Assembly: GCA_029964075.1 (NCBI GenBank)
Contig: CM057129.1
Location: 13,817,430 to 13,881,429 of the forward strand
Source: Patiria pectinifera
Lineage: Eukaryota; Echinodermata; Asteroidea; Valvatida; Asterinidae
DNA length: 64,000 bases
Direction of reading: 5' to 3'
The position numbers were made by a program, and so were the translations under genes. Shown here piece by piece: positions 53,001 to 59,039 of this stretch; within the stretch, counting starts at the first letter, position 1, and every line of letters begins with the position of its first letter. Under the pieces are notes generated by a model. That model ran no database searches, was not told the DNA's origin, and saw only the letters and a list, made by a program, of their open reading frames with translations.

Positions 53001-55444
53001 TGTGTTGTTTTGGGAGGGAGGAGGGGAGGGGAATCGCAGACGGGACACACCACACGTGTGCACTGTTTCCTGCACGTATCACGCAAAGTTCGCACAACTA
53101 ATTTTTGTTCTGAATGTGCACAAAGCCTACCCTCTTCAGGTGCATGAGCGTCAGGCATCGTCTCCCTTTCTTACCGTTGAGGGGGTACTTATGGATGGAG
53201 CCCATTGAATCACTGACTGTGACTTGTAGCGTAGTGAAGAGAGCCGGGCAGTACTGTCATATAGGATTACCAGTGACGCCAATGAATGGGCTAAATCTGG
53301 CCCTTTATGTAAACCAGATGAATAAACCTTCCATTGAAAAGACTTCAATACTGAATCAATGGAATAGAATTGTGTGCGCTCTCGGACGAGCTCGACTAGA
53401 TTTCCCTTGTCTTGTTAAACGTAAAGTGGCTTATTTGCAGCTATCCAAAAAATAAACGACAAAATATTTGTTCAAAAGCTTACTTGGTTTCAAGATAGTA
53501 AAGACATTAAGTCCCCTGTTCAATTGTTCCTTCTGGCATGCTGTCATTTTGGAAGAAAACAGTATAAAAAGGTCATTTCCAAGGATGTGTCAAGTGACAC
53601 ATTTTTTTTAAATTTCCATTCGTTGTTGGTTTGTAATTGGGAGAATCCATGTATGGGTGAAGTGTTGACACGACGCACACACGGGGGCTGCTGCTATTAT
53701 TTGTCGGTTCAGTGGGTGACATCACGTAGCTACAATCGGCTGAATGAGAATCATTTCCAGAATGCTGATTTCAGGATTGTGTCTCACGAGAGGATGTATT
53801 TTGAAATACGACATGGCAACTTTTATACTGAAATTGGGAACCAGAATATAGTGTTTTCTCAAAATATACAGCATTCACAGAGCTAAAAATTCATCGGGTT
53901 AGTTCTTTAGATTTTGAGTGCTTTTGTTGCTTCAAACGAAAAAAATGCATAAACGACAAATGGTTCATTCTACCTTTAATCAGTCATACATTAACCTCGT
54001 TTTGCAGGCCGTCATGCCTTCCCCAACAGACACAGAAGGCCTGGTGAATCTACTTTGCAGTCATGACAGCGTACAGAAACCACTGGTGCTGCACTGCCAA
54101 CTCATGGTCTGGGGTAACGGCAAGAAGAACACCACGGCTAACACAGGTCAGAGTCTTGTGAATCCTCCGTTGTTTTATCCTCTATTCATTAAAGACAGTT
54201 TACCCATTCCCATCGGTCGAGAACCCCATCACACGGCCGGTCTTAAATGGATGATAAGGACATGGCTGGCTGGTCTTAAACACTTTTCCGGTGTCACATG
54301 AAAGTTGGACTCCTTTGAAATCCAGTGCCTTTAACCATTCTATTGGTTGAACATTCACAATCCTCAGGTAGGCATGCGCAATACTACCAGTGAGTCAGTA
54401 TTTCATTGTCCTACATTCACAATGCACTCGCCACGGCTGCATCTGCACCACATCGTGCGACGCTCACCAATCTCCATAAAAGGAGTTGTTAACGTCTTAC
54501 TCGTGAGCCGGATACTTCATTTTATAGTTAGAGGGGTGTTTCGAAAAACATGAAGTGATATTGTTAAACAAAAAAGTTGGAAATATTAAATATTTGACTT
54601 GTTTGGACTTTTGGACCGAAAAGTTTAAATTTTGTGATAGAAAAGGTATTTGTAAATGGGAATTCGGCTCTGGTAATTGTCAGGATCCAGTTAGCACCTC
54701 CCAAGCAAATATTTATTCCCTTATTATATTTTTCATACATGTCTATCTTAGTACAAAAAAAGTTGAAATAGCATGTGTGTTGAAGCAATTTAGTAACTTG
54801 ATACGGAAATAAATATGTGCTTGGCAGGTTTTGAACAAGTACGTTTAAAAGTGTCGCCGATAATGGCCTGAGCTGGTTTTAAACATACCTACCTGCGGAA
54901 AACCAGCTGAGAACATGTATTATCTCACTCATAAATACCTTTTGGTCAAAAAGTCAAAACAAATCCAAAATTCACAAATTTCTAAAGATTTTGTTCAACA
55001 ATTTACTTCATGATTGTGTAATATCCCTGTGGCCTATGGTATGGTATGGCCTGTGGTATGTGCCTCGTACGCATAGTCCCCAAAAACTCCTTATATGGAA
55101 ATTGGCCCATAGTGCACGATGTGACGCTGAATGCTGGACCAGCTGGTGTTTTACTGGGCGGTTTGAAACAACCCACGTGACGAGCTCTTGACCAATAGGA
55201 ATGGGTAAACTGTCTCAGGTATTTATGAATTCAACTGAAAAAAGTGGTTGCAAAAATGTAATATTTAAATGAAATCAACCTGTGATGTTACTTCAATAAC
55301 CTTGCAATTGTGGCCATTCATAGTTCCCTTAATATGATCTACTACACGTCTTTCTTTATCTTGTGGCCCTCAGGGATAGCTGGAAGGCAGTACGCACCGT
55401 CTGTTCACTTGAAGTGTTTATCTGCATATGAAGGCTATCACTAA
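2014..55444 (+). CDS. CST complex subunit CTC1 (5'-partial, 20 exons)
   Basis: CTC1 is the large subunit of the CTC1-STN1-TEN1 complex, a nuclear single-stranded-DNA-binding complex that recruits DNA polymerase alpha-primase for telomere C-strand fill-in and aids stalled forks. Joined coding exons: 2014-2092, 3037-3123, 4348-4449, 5503-5564, 6528-6633, 7213-7296, 8893-9020, 10046-10202, 11042-11212, 11750-12673, 13282-13386, 13807-13910, 47978-48105, 48600-48723, 49625-49729, 50230-50445, 51374-51460, 52368-52536, 54008-54146, 55374-55444. They total 3,148 nt, 1,048 residues plus TAA, and all phases agree. The product follows vertebrate CTC1 (recalled, not searched) in order: 'GIYELDG', 'QLRDQTG', 'GLLPGA', a C-X2-C zinc-ribbon-like site, 'VEDGTGEA' and 'LKCLSAYE'. 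Human CTC1 is about 1,217 residues, so roughly the first 250 are missing upstream. Intron 12 holds the satellite array. Exon borders rest on splice consensus and phase only. Confidence 0.88.
2310..2572 (+). repeat. Dispersed repeat, family D, copy 1
   Basis: It shares ordered blocks with 6095-6375: 'ttagggagacat', 'aatgtctcccta', 'accacgagc', 'ttgcctct'. Short inverted 'gggagacat/atgtctccc' pieces suggest a foldback element. No ORF. Confidence 0.65.
2597..2925 (-). repeat. tRNA-derived SINE, family B, copy 1
   Basis: Read on the minus strand, the element opens with an A-box-like 'gtggcctcatggtctgg' and a B-box-like 'gggttcaagtcc', both typical of a tRNA-derived polymerase III promoter. The body matches 6871-7167 in blocks such as 'caatctcagctccctgggg' and 'acaataaccatctctgccc'. 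Confidence 0.8.
3037..3123 (+). CDS. CTC1 exon b
   Basis: Acceptor 'ttcaatag', donor AAG|gtacgg, phase 0 at both ends, 29 codons. The peptide beginning GSNLAFLFSALP and ending TTILK joins directly to exon c ('GTRKPYHVF'), paralleling human 'ALRPGTAYVL...RGQRQHVW'. Another frame is open for longer but breaks the phase with both neighbours. Confidence 0.65.
3659..3899. mobile_element. piggyBac-like MITE with TTAA duplications
   Basis: The termini are inverted: TTAA then CCAGTTCGCACCGG at the left (3660-3677), CCGGCGCAAACTGG then TTAA at the right (3881-3898). The TTAA on both sides is the hallmark target-site duplication of piggyBac-type transposons. At about 240 bp with no transposase it is nonautonomous. 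Confidence 0.8.
4078..4102. repeat. (AAAT)n microsatellite
   Basis: About six copies of a tetranucleotide, visible directly. Confidence 0.9.
4348..4449 (+). CDS. CTC1 exon c
   Basis: Acceptor 'ggatattcag', donor ACG|gtaagt, phase 0 at both ends, 34 codons. The peptide runs from GTRKPYHVFLC to HKNSIT. Downstream it joins 'GTVTKCIDATSG', corresponding to human 'SGAVTGVLNEPAG'. Confidence 0.8.
4888..5224. repeat. Inverted-repeat (foldback) element
   Basis: The arm at 4888-4915 ('ataactgacatagatc') is the reverse complement of the arm at 5197-5224 ('atctctatgtcagttat'). Inside there is also a near-perfect short palindrome at 5099-5122 ('cccattcgcc...gcgaatggg'), and a second arm pair lies around 4865 and 5145 ('cctcccatt/aatgggagg'). 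A nonautonomous element is likely; no family was recognised. Confidence 0.6.
5503..5564 (+). CDS. CTC1 exon d
   Basis: Acceptor 'tcaattgtag', donor CG|gtgagt, exit phase 2. Peptide GTVTKCIDATSGIYELDGKM. The 'GIYELDG' core equals human 'GLYELDG', one of the best anchors for the CTC1 call. Confidence 0.9.
5607..5629. repeat. (TTTA)n microsatellite
   Basis: About five copies of a tetranucleotide following a short T-run. Confidence 0.9.
6095..6375 (+). repeat. Dispersed repeat, family D, copy 2
   Basis: Same orientation as, and the same ordered blocks as, 2310-2572 ('gggagacat', 'accacgagc', 'aatgtctccctaa'). It lies in the intron between exons d and e. Confidence 0.65.
6528..6633 (+). CDS. CTC1 exon e
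   Basis: Acceptor 'cctgtgtag', donor AAG|gtaatt, entry phase 2. The peptide starts LYLCYQMDD and contains VGCVVTIHNAH, paralleling human 'LCLAYQQF...PGVCLQLQDVH'. Confidence 0.88.
6871..7167 (-). repeat. tRNA-derived SINE, family B, copy 2
   Basis: A diverged copy of 2597-2925 in the same minus orientation. The B-box-like end is decayed and contains a short 'aac' expansion ('aaacaacaacaacc') where copy 1 has an intact box. Confidence 0.75.
7213..7296 (+). CDS. CTC1 exon f
   Basis: Acceptor 'cttcatctag', donor AAG|gtactt, phase 0 at both ends, 28 codons. Peptide PTMPCVVCCMQSTLTVETFS, paralleling human 'PVLAPCLRGAVLLQSFS'. Confidence 0.82.
7412..7845. mobile_element. TA-flanked MITE, pogo/Tc1-like ends
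   Basis: The terminal inverted repeats CAGTGGAACGCCGC (7414-7427) and GCGGCATTCCACTG (7830-7843) are each flanked by TA, the target duplication of the Tc1/mariner/pogo superfamily. Subterminal 'ctataccgaac' repeats follow the left end. About 430 bp, no transposase ORF, hence nonautonomous. Confidence 0.78.
7846..8892. other. CTC1 intron sequence without recognised feature
   Basis: AT-rich intronic DNA. The phrase 'accttttgctggg' recurs near 8520 and 8598, hinting at a short local duplication. No gene or RNA was recognised. Confidence 0.5.
8893..9020 (+). CDS. CTC1 exon g
   Basis: Acceptor 'cttatttcag', donor AG|gtacag, phase 0 in and phase 2 out. The peptide runs from SLTPSLSGMVRLLLK to LERKFTPTFI; its helical pattern resembles human 'LYEQLVW...LEELACKLCPHVL'. 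Confidence 0.75.
9225..9540 (+). repeat. Dispersed repeat, family E, copy 1
   Basis: Reverse-complement copy of 50510-50812. Matching blocks include 'ctaggaatttccaaggtgtg', 'gtaagggata' and 'agaatgactccacaa'. It holds short inverted 'gtctccaca' pieces and no ORF. Confidence 0.75.
10046..10202 (+). CDS. CTC1 exon h
   Basis: Acceptor 'atcacttcag', donor CCG|gtaaaa, entry phase 2, 52 full codons. The peptide starts QKSLHAILLRLF and includes KRNIYEEFLRPSHSC, which can be set against human 'VRNAHNEILEEPHHC'. Confidence 0.75.
10238..10596. repeat. Foldback element, family F
   Basis: The left arm (10238-10330) read in reverse complement and the right arm (10497-10596) share 'ggcaaactcttggtgg' and 'gcactgcattgtgaaa'. 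About 160 bp of unrelated sequence lies between them. The same arm sequence closes the longer copy at 12766-13155, so this looks like two opposed fragments of a dispersed repeat. Confidence 0.7.
10868..10925 (-). repeat. tRNA-derived SINE fragment
   Basis: Read on the minus strand, 'tagtggtaaggcatctg' resembles a tRNA D-arm and A box, and 'gtcgtgggttcgagtccc' is a good T-arm and B box. The 5' acceptor half and a matching 3' acceptor strand are absent, so it is a tRNA-like relic, not a working tRNA gene. Confidence 0.65.
11042..11212 (+). CDS. CTC1 exon i (start uncertain)
   Basis: Donor ATG|gtaaat, phase 0 at both ends. Two in-frame acceptors are possible: 11042 (after 'atactcaag') and 11057 (after 'ccgtggcag'), differing by five codons. 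The peptide includes FPAMAELFSSVEK and a Ser-rich stretch. It precedes the 'LVGYLHLNP' OB fold, the position of a poorly conserved linker in human CTC1. Confidence 0.68.
11750..12673 (+). CDS. CTC1 exon j (large, OB-fold core)
   Basis: The largest exon: 308 codons, phase 0 at both ends, acceptor 'atatccttcag', donor AAG|gttaga. It opens with LVGYLHLNPATGQVQLRDQT, an OB-fold beta-1/beta-2 hairpin like human '[20 protein letters not shown]'. A cysteine- and Ser/Thr-rich low-complexity middle ('SSSTNSSPSNTSTA') is followed by a second conserved part: SLLFIIQVAFLHRF and VRWYHTLHPGCVFRM, the latter matching human 'VRWFEFLHPGQVYRL'. The reading frame runs on for 33 codons past the donor before a stop, so retention of this intron would truncate the protein. 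Confidence 0.92.
12766..13155 (+). repeat. Dispersed repeat, family F, longest copy
   Basis: The first 240 bp match 53452-53690 ('tctggcatgctgtcatttt', 'ccatttccaa', 'ttggtttgtaatt'). The last 100 bp match the arms of 10238-10596. This copy therefore links the two partial ones into one family of roughly 390 bp. No coding capacity. Confidence 0.75.
13282..13386 (+). CDS. CTC1 exon k
   Basis: Acceptor 'tttcctcacag', donor CAT|gtaagc, phase 0 at both ends, 35 codons. The peptide QEFLSVTSLSSDQLK is acidic and serine-rich, paralleling the human 'LELESSQDIQD' linker. Confidence 0.8.
13807..13910 (+). CDS. CTC1 exon l (last before the satellite)
   Basis: Acceptor 'ttcttcgccag' after a long T-rich tract, donor GG|gtaagt, phase 0 in and phase 2 out. 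Peptide from ESTLPEHNLQQLQ to NVQDVAAD. Its split glycine codon is completed by exon m 34 kb downstream. Confidence 0.85.
13964..14104. repeat. Foldback MITE with internal tandem repeat
   Basis: The inverted arms 'ttactacacctcgtaaata' (13964-13982) and 'aaatatttatgaggtgtag' (14082-14100) bracket three short direct copies of 'tacaaggcagtgagg' type (14025-14080). Confidence 0.65.
14109..14219. repeat. Foldback MITE with 14-bp perfect arms
   Basis: 'atacagcatggttt' (14109-14122) is the perfect reverse complement of 'aaaccatgctgtat' (14206-14219). An inner pair 'cagaggga' occurs twice in the same direction. Nonautonomous; family unknown. Confidence 0.65.
14330..14555 (+). repeat. SINE family A, copy 2, truncated by the satellite
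   Basis: A-box-like 'tggcctagagtggttagg' and B-box 'ggtttgaatcc' (14384-14394) are well preserved. It matches 1243-1475, then homology stops at 'tttcatgcca', where the satellite begins. The 3' part kept in copy 1 ('aagaaaaccagggataaac') is missing. Confidence 0.82.
14555..14760. repeat. Left-edge satellite monomer, diverged
   Basis: The first copy has 'gagctggaatc' for the usual 'gagccgaaatc', 'cctctaccc' for 'cctgtaccc', and 'aatatttcatgacc' for 'aatttttgatgacc'. More private changes than in interior copies fit reduced homogenisation at array ends. Confidence 0.8.
26095..26115. repeat. Satellite monomer with short internal deletion
   Basis: After 'aatttttgatga' this copy goes straight to 'ttttcttag', losing the 'ccgcggatatgg' core that is otherwise almost universal. 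About 15 bases are missing. Confidence 0.85.
47160..47220. repeat. Satellite monomer with deletion from the core to the GACATTTGGG block
   Basis: 'gaccgcgga' joins 'catttgggtaaa' directly, skipping the T-run segment. The shared 'gga' at both sides suggests slippage at microhomology. The reading frame is kept. Confidence 0.85.
47390..47925. repeat. Right-edge satellite monomers, decayed
   Basis: The last three copies carry many private changes: 'gagccaaaatc', 'cctcttccc', 'ttaattttgtgaag', loss of GGATCC context in the final one, and an inserted 'aggcta' at 47555. The final copy stops at 'ttttttggcc', next to 'gcagcagctaaaggg', 53 bp before the exon m acceptor. Confidence 0.85.
47978..48105 (+). 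CDS. CTC1 exon m (first after the satellite)
   Basis: Acceptor 'ttattttgctag'; donor G|gcaagt, a GC-AG intron. Entry phase 2, exit phase 1. Only one of three open frames satisfies both neighbours. It reads TSTSGSFVSFRCVIVSRKT, matching human 'TDSLVSFSAEILSRTL', and ends TEQTELNP. Confidence 0.85.
48253..48325. repeat. DNA-transposon end fragment
   Basis: 'gggcggatccag' followed by homopurine and homopyrimidine runs ('ggggggccaaaaaa', 'ggtcccccaaaa') resembles the ends of common invertebrate nonautonomous elements. Only a fragment; family not determined. Confidence 0.35.
48600..48723 (+). CDS. CTC1 exon n
   Basis: Acceptor 'actggtatag', donor AG|gttggt, entry phase 1 and exit phase 2. The peptide contains MEVYVSGAFLHNVLGLLPGA, matching human '[20 protein letters not shown]', a strong anchor in the C-terminal OB region. 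Confidence 0.92.
48765..49112 (-). pseudogene. Non-LTR retrotransposon reverse-transcriptase C-terminal fragment
   Basis: Minus-strand frame reads NLGVVFDTLFSMDAHISSLC, then CRIRKYLSQDTAEKAIHAFV and SSRLDCCNALLVGL. This is the typical thumb and post-catalytic part of CR1/L2/Jockey-type reverse transcriptases ('LGV.FD..L....HI', 'SRLDYCN.LL.GL'). Upstream QILILASRFDHSNF is in frame before the frame breaks near 49112. No catalytic YADD box or endonuclease is present, so it is a 5'-truncated dead copy in the intron after exon n. It lies antisense to CTC1. Confidence 0.85.
49205..49286. repeat. Long hairpin with 16-bp perfect stem
   Basis: 'aagtgcatctgtgtcc' (49221-49236) and 'ggacacagatgcactt' (49245-49260) pair perfectly around an 8-base loop. 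Outside this stem 'ggaacacgg' and 'ccgtgttcc' extend the pairing with a small offset. Confidence 0.85.
49625..49729 (+). CDS. CTC1 exon o
   Basis: Acceptor 'tcatccaacag', donor CA|gtgagt, entry and exit phase 2. The peptide QCLRSTSAIGRVHFRVIPL parallels human 'YCCFRSSTYVQVLSFPP'. Confidence 0.88.
49730..50229. other. CTC1 intron with a family C fragment
   Basis: AT-rich intron. 49833-49875 ('gggcagtactattgtat', 'attaccctgtaatggg') is a short piece of dispersed repeat family C. Nothing else recognised. Confidence 0.5.
50230..50445 (+). CDS. CTC1 exon p
   Basis: Acceptor 'taattttcacag', donor AA|gtgagt, entry and exit phase 2, 71 full codons. The first half is Pro/Thr-rich. The second half reads YYLSHLLSHPDSVSP and IVIHCHLQAIKSLVL, matching human 'IYLAELLQGGQSPF' and 'ATASCHIVSVFSLQL'. 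Confidence 0.92.
50510..50812 (-). repeat. Dispersed repeat, family E, copy 2 (inverted)
   Basis: Reverse complement of 9225-9540, lying about 41 kb away in the same gene on the opposite side of the satellite. Matching blocks include 'cacaccttggaaattcctag', 'atcccttac' and 'ttgtggagtcatt'. Confidence 0.75.
50813..51373. other. CTC1 intron sequence, nothing recognised
   Basis: AT-rich DNA ahead of exon q. No repeat family, RNA or ORF was recognised. Confidence 0.5.
51374..51460 (+). CDS. CTC1 exon q (zinc-ribbon-like)
   Basis: Acceptor 'tcactatctag', donor AG|gtaggt, entry and exit phase 2. Peptide WSCQRCGHKECVCSSDIGEL. The C-X2-C pair followed by two more Cys fits a zinc ribbon; human CTC1 has a comparable 'WVCAYC...C...C' segment in its C-terminal OB region. 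Confidence 0.9.
51461..52122. other. CTC1 intron sequence, nothing recognised
   Basis: AT-rich intron with no recognised repeat family, RNA or coding segment before the minisatellite at 52123. Confidence 0.5.
52123..52209. repeat. 17-bp minisatellite, five copies
   Basis: The unit 'gccgtgccacgtaaggg' starts at 52125, 52142, 52159, 52176 and 52193, exactly 17 bases apart with one or two substitutions per copy. The later copies contain 'gttaggg' by chance; this is not telomere repeat. Confidence 0.92.
52368..52536 (+). CDS. CTC1 exon r
   Basis: Acceptor 'ttcctgtacag', donor AAG|gttaga, entry phase 2, 56 full codons. The peptide has FAVEDGTGEALVWC and AAVLGLTAPQW, matching human 'LLVEDGTAEAVVTC' and 'AAALGLCPREW'. 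This is the C-terminal OB fold. Confidence 0.95.
53199..53415. repeat. Dispersed repeat, family C, copy 2
   Basis: Same orientation and block order as 1689-1915 ('gccgggcagtact', 'gccaatgaatgggct', 'gaaaagacttc'). Confidence 0.65.
53452..53690 (+). repeat. Dispersed repeat, family F, 5' part
   Basis: Matches 12766-13000 in the same orientation ('acttggtttcaagatagta', 'ggcatgctgtcattttg', 'gtcatttccaa'). It immediately follows the family C copy. Confidence 0.75.
54008..54146 (+). CDS. CTC1 exon s
   Basis: Acceptor 'ctcgttttgcag', donor G|gtcaga, phase 0 in and phase 1 out. The peptide includes LVNLLCSHDSVQKPLVLHCQ, matching human '[20 protein letters not shown]'. Confidence 0.93.
54147..55373. 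other. Last CTC1 intron, nothing recognised
   Basis: AT-rich intron; a short 'tatggtatggtatggcctgtgg' near 55036 is a small slippage repeat. No gene or RNA seen. Confidence 0.5.
55374..55444 (+). CDS. CTC1 terminal exon
   Basis: Acceptor 'gtggccctcag'; entry phase 1; ends in TAA at 55442-55444. The peptide GIAGRQYAPSVHLKCLSAYE plus three residues parallels human 'NPRLRLSCLSIRESE', a few residues from the human C-terminus. No AATAAA was seen close by; the first is at 56722-56727, 1.3 kb on. Confidence 0.85.
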
Positions 55445-55514
55445 GCACGACACTCACATCAAAGATATTCTCTGGAAGACCGCGTTGGGTAGATTTTATC
55501 TTTACAAGTCAAGG

Positions 55515-55775
55515 GAAGCCTAGTTAAGCTGGCCCCAGAGTGCACACCATTCTATTCTATTGATTCAGAATGGCTATTCACTGGACATCTTTTCAAGCGT
55601 GTGGTTTAAACAATGGACTGGATGTAGCCCATTCATTGGCGTTATGGGGTAATCCTATATGACAGCACTGCCCAGTTCACAATCAACAGTCAGTCAGGTA
55701 ATCAGTCAGGCAGTCAGTCAGTGAGAAAGGTAGAAAGAGGACACTAGGCTGGTCCTCTGGGACCAGCAAAATCTG
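55515..55775. repeat. Dispersed repeat, family C, copy 3 (inverted)
   Basis: Reverse orientation relative to 1689-1915 ('ggggtaatcctata', 'agcccattcattggcgtta'). The right end holds 'gctggtcctctgggaccagc', a perfect short palindrome, and a run of 'cagtcagt' repeats (55691-55722). Confidence 0.65.
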
Positions 55776-56159
55776 AAGTTTTTAAAATTGTATCAATATT
55801 GAAAAGCCTATTGTTAAATGGAATATTTCCAAAGATAAATTTGGAAAAAAGTACACACATGCAGGAAATAAGTGTTTTGTAGGCTCGAGGCACCGGTGTT
55901 CCGTAGGCCGTACATGCTAAGCTGTACTAAGCAAAACCCAGACGCAGATCCAAAAATTTTGTGTTTTTTTCCATAGAAATTTAAGTCCCCCCCCCCCCAA
56001 CACTCTGACACCCAAAAATAATTATGCTGATATTTAGTTTACGCCTGTGCACAAAATACAGACAGAGCCTGCTGGGTTACAGGGGTAGTTGTACACTGTC
56101 TTGTTGTATAGTGTTAATAATCATCGGATTTAAACAGCACCCCCATTGAAATTATGGTC

Positions 56160-56720
56160 TATGTTGTCGGAGATAAAACCTGCCTAAAGGAAGTCAAAGT
56201 CCATGAGGACAAACATTATTTTATGGTGACAATAATTGTTTGTCTTACTACTTTATAGGCTTGTGTTATTAATTATGACCAATCACTAGTTAGTAGTTAA
56301 GAAGTTATTGTTCCAGAATCGTGTGTGTTGTAAATTAATTGCCATTGCGGAGAAGAAGAACCTTCCTAAATGAAGTCATAGTCCGTGAGGACAAATATTA
56401 ATTTATGGGGACAACAATAATTGGTTGTCTTTATAATACTCCATAGGCTATTATTATTAATCATGGCCAATCACTAGGCGAAATTTCAATCCAGTGCGAC
56501 AGGTTTTTTAATGAGTTATTGTTCAAGAAACGTGTGTGCTTTAAATTCATTTTTGTCATTTCAGAGAAAACATTGCCTAAATTAAGTCACAATCTGTGAG
56601 GACAAAAATTAATTGACAGTGACAATTTTTTTGTGTCCTAGTACTTACATTATCCAGGCTTGTGTTATTGATCATTACCAATCACTGGGCGAAATTTCCA
56701 GTAGTAAGACAGTTAAAGTA
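56160..56720. repeat. Diverged tandem repeat, three units of about 180-210 bp
   Basis: The phrase 'cctaaa.gaagtca..gtc..tgaggacaaa' begins near 56182, 56363 and 56574. It is followed each time by 'attattattaat/attgatcat.accaatcact' sequence. Nothing coding. Confidence 0.7.
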
Positions 56721-57078
56721 AAATAAAGCCAATATTCCATTTTTCTCTTTATCTTAAAGGACTCAAGAAATTTTTATCTTTGAAATTTGTTTGATTACTT
56801 TGAAATCAGTCATTTCAAGACTTGTATCTTTGCATTTTTTTAAGATTCTATCTCTTTATGTCCACATTTTTATGACATTTTCCAAGCTAGATTTTGGCGG
56901 GAAATTGTCGCCATCTGTCCAATCTATCATGGGACCGTTTGATCATTTGCTGTATTTATCAACTAAGTTCGTGTAAAAATACATATTAATGGATGTATTT
57001 TTGTAAGTATATTTAAAACAGTCATTCCAATGCTAACCGAAGCTGAGGGAACACCCTATCTCAACCTTCTCTAACTTT

Positions 57079-57339
57079 GAATCATTCAAATCACTTATTA
57101 ACCTTTTTAGTTGCCGAATTTTAAACACAACCACCGTTTTAGTTCTGTCCACGGATCACAAAAAAGGTGTGGGTTCTTTCAGCAAAACGATAACAATTCA
57201 CGCACGTCCCTATGTGATTTGTTTTCGTTCTGCTGAAAGAACACTGAACTTTTTTTGTGATTCATGGACAGAACCTTAAAACGGTGGTTGTGTTTAAAAT
57301 TCCGTTACTTGAAAAGTACATGAGTGATTTGAATGATTC
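57079..57339. repeat. Large palindrome (about 260 bp)
   Basis: The left arm 'gaatcattcaaatcact' (57079-57095) pairs with 'agtgatttgaatgattc' (57323-57339). Further inward 'tttaaacacaaccaccgttt' pairs with 'aacggtggttgtgtttaaa', and 'gttctttcagca' pairs with 'tgctgaaagaac'. Arms are nearly complete to the centre, as in a foldback MITE. Confidence 0.88.
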
Positions 57340-57464
57340 TTGTACTAAAAGAAAGCTTATGAATTGGGCTTCTATATCCTAGATTTTCAATGTTGCTACA
57401 TGCAGAACCTCTTAAAAACAATAGTCCCGACATTTGGGTTTCGTGGGTTTTTTTTCTCACCCTG

Positions 57465-58865
57465 TATTATATACTTCATTGCATTTTGTTTTCGTTCTTG
57501 GTTACTCTTGTATAGATAACGATATGCTACTTTTTAAATATTTGTAAACAGTTCAAAAGTCGAGAACATGCATTTTCTCGACAGGAGGGAGATAGTCACA
57601 TGATTGTCACAATGCAATAAATACCTCTTCACTTATCTTCTGTAAACCGAATGTGTTGCTTTCATGTCATGAAAGTTGACTCAAATTCACCTGGTGTTTT
57701 TTGCACTTAACACGCTTGATTGTTTTGGATATATTAATGTTATTGTTTAATGCTTCCTCGCCAAATTTAATATCTTTGTGTAACCTATGACGACCAATCA
57801 ATGTCGAAACTGGAATTCTAAAAAGGTAACACAATGGCGTTTATCACGGAAATAAAGTCTTTGTTTGAATATTTTCCTCCCTATATTTTGCATTATCAAA
57901 CCAGGCGCTGGAATGATTTCCATGTTTTGCTTCATCACTTGAGTACATAATATTCTTCATTGCACTTTGTTTTCTTTTTCGATTATTCTTGTATTTATAA
58001 TGTTGTGTTACTTTTGAAATCTTAGTAAAAAGTTCAAAAGGCGAGGACATCATTTTCTCTACAGAGGAGAGATTGGCATAGATGAAAAAATGCCGCCCCC
58101 CCCCTCCCCCTTATTCTTTTTTAGATTCACCTTGTAAACTCCATTTCAGATTGAAAGGAAATTCTCATGACTATGAATGTCCATTGACCAATCACGTTTG
58201 CCGTTACAATAGCCTGTGTTACAACTGATAATGTAGTAACCAACGGATAATGTATCACCAACCGATAATGTCACACAAATTGACCGATACTGTATCACTA
58301 ACCGATAATGTAACAAAAATTGACCGATAGTGAAGTAAATGTTACTACACTATCGGTCAATATTTGCTACATTACCGGTTAAGACCGATAATGTAACAAC
58401 AATCGACTGTGTAGTACATTTTACTACACTATCGGTCAATTTCTGTTACATTATCGGTTAGTGATACAGTATCGGTCAATTTGTGTGACATTATCGGTTG
58501 GTGATACATTATCCGTTGGTTACTACATTATCAGTTGTAACAGCCTTAATCTGTCTTAATCTGAGTTTCCCTGTCCCGTATTTCCATCTTTCAGAATAAA
58601 TTACCACAGAACTGAGACGCCGAGTCCTCTTCCCATTTTATTAATGACTCTTATAAAACCAGGGGTCGCATTATGTTTTATATTACTTTGAATCAACACG
58701 CGAAATTTCAATTCAATACAATAAGTCCTTCAAGAGGCATCGTCCGGAAACCGATTCAATTGCTTTTTGTTCTATAAAAGCTGACTCAAATTCGCCTTGT
58801 ATTTTTCGCGCTGAACACATTGTTTTGCGTATACTGTTTTTTGTTGCTTGATGATGGATCTCCAT
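57465..58865. repeat. Diverged direct repeats around the palindromic element
   Basis: 57465-57600 matches 57945-58078 ('cttcattgca.tttgtttt', 'cagttcaaaagtcgag/aagttcaaaaggcgag'). 57655-57770 matches 58765-58860 ('gactcaaattc.cct', 'ttttgcact/tttcgcgct'). An old duplicated block, later split by the palindrome at 58218-58541. Confidence 0.6.
58218..58541. repeat. 324-bp palindrome built of an ACCGATAATGTA motif
   Basis: 'gttacaactgataatgtagt' at the left end is the reverse complement of 'actacattatcagttgtaac' at the right end, and the complementarity continues almost unbroken to a centre near 58380. The motif 'accgata.tgta' recurs in one orientation through the left arm and as 'taca.tatcggt' through the right arm. 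No ORF. Confidence 0.93.
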
Positions 58866-59039
58866 ATCCAACCCCTTGTGTTACCTATTCTTCCGAAAAG
58901 GTGTATCAGCGGTGTCCCTGGATTTATACTACCCAGCACATGAGAGGATTGGTCCATTACCGACCGAACCCTAAAACCGGAGTACAGGGTCCATTTTAGA
59001 AACCTGGTCGATACACAATGTACCCGATCTGAGTGTTTG

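Noticed and set aside
52858..53208. Open frame of 116 codons after exon r
   Set aside because: Low-complexity Phe/Ile-rich start, no splice support, and its end overlaps repeat family C. No resemblance to any protein noticed.
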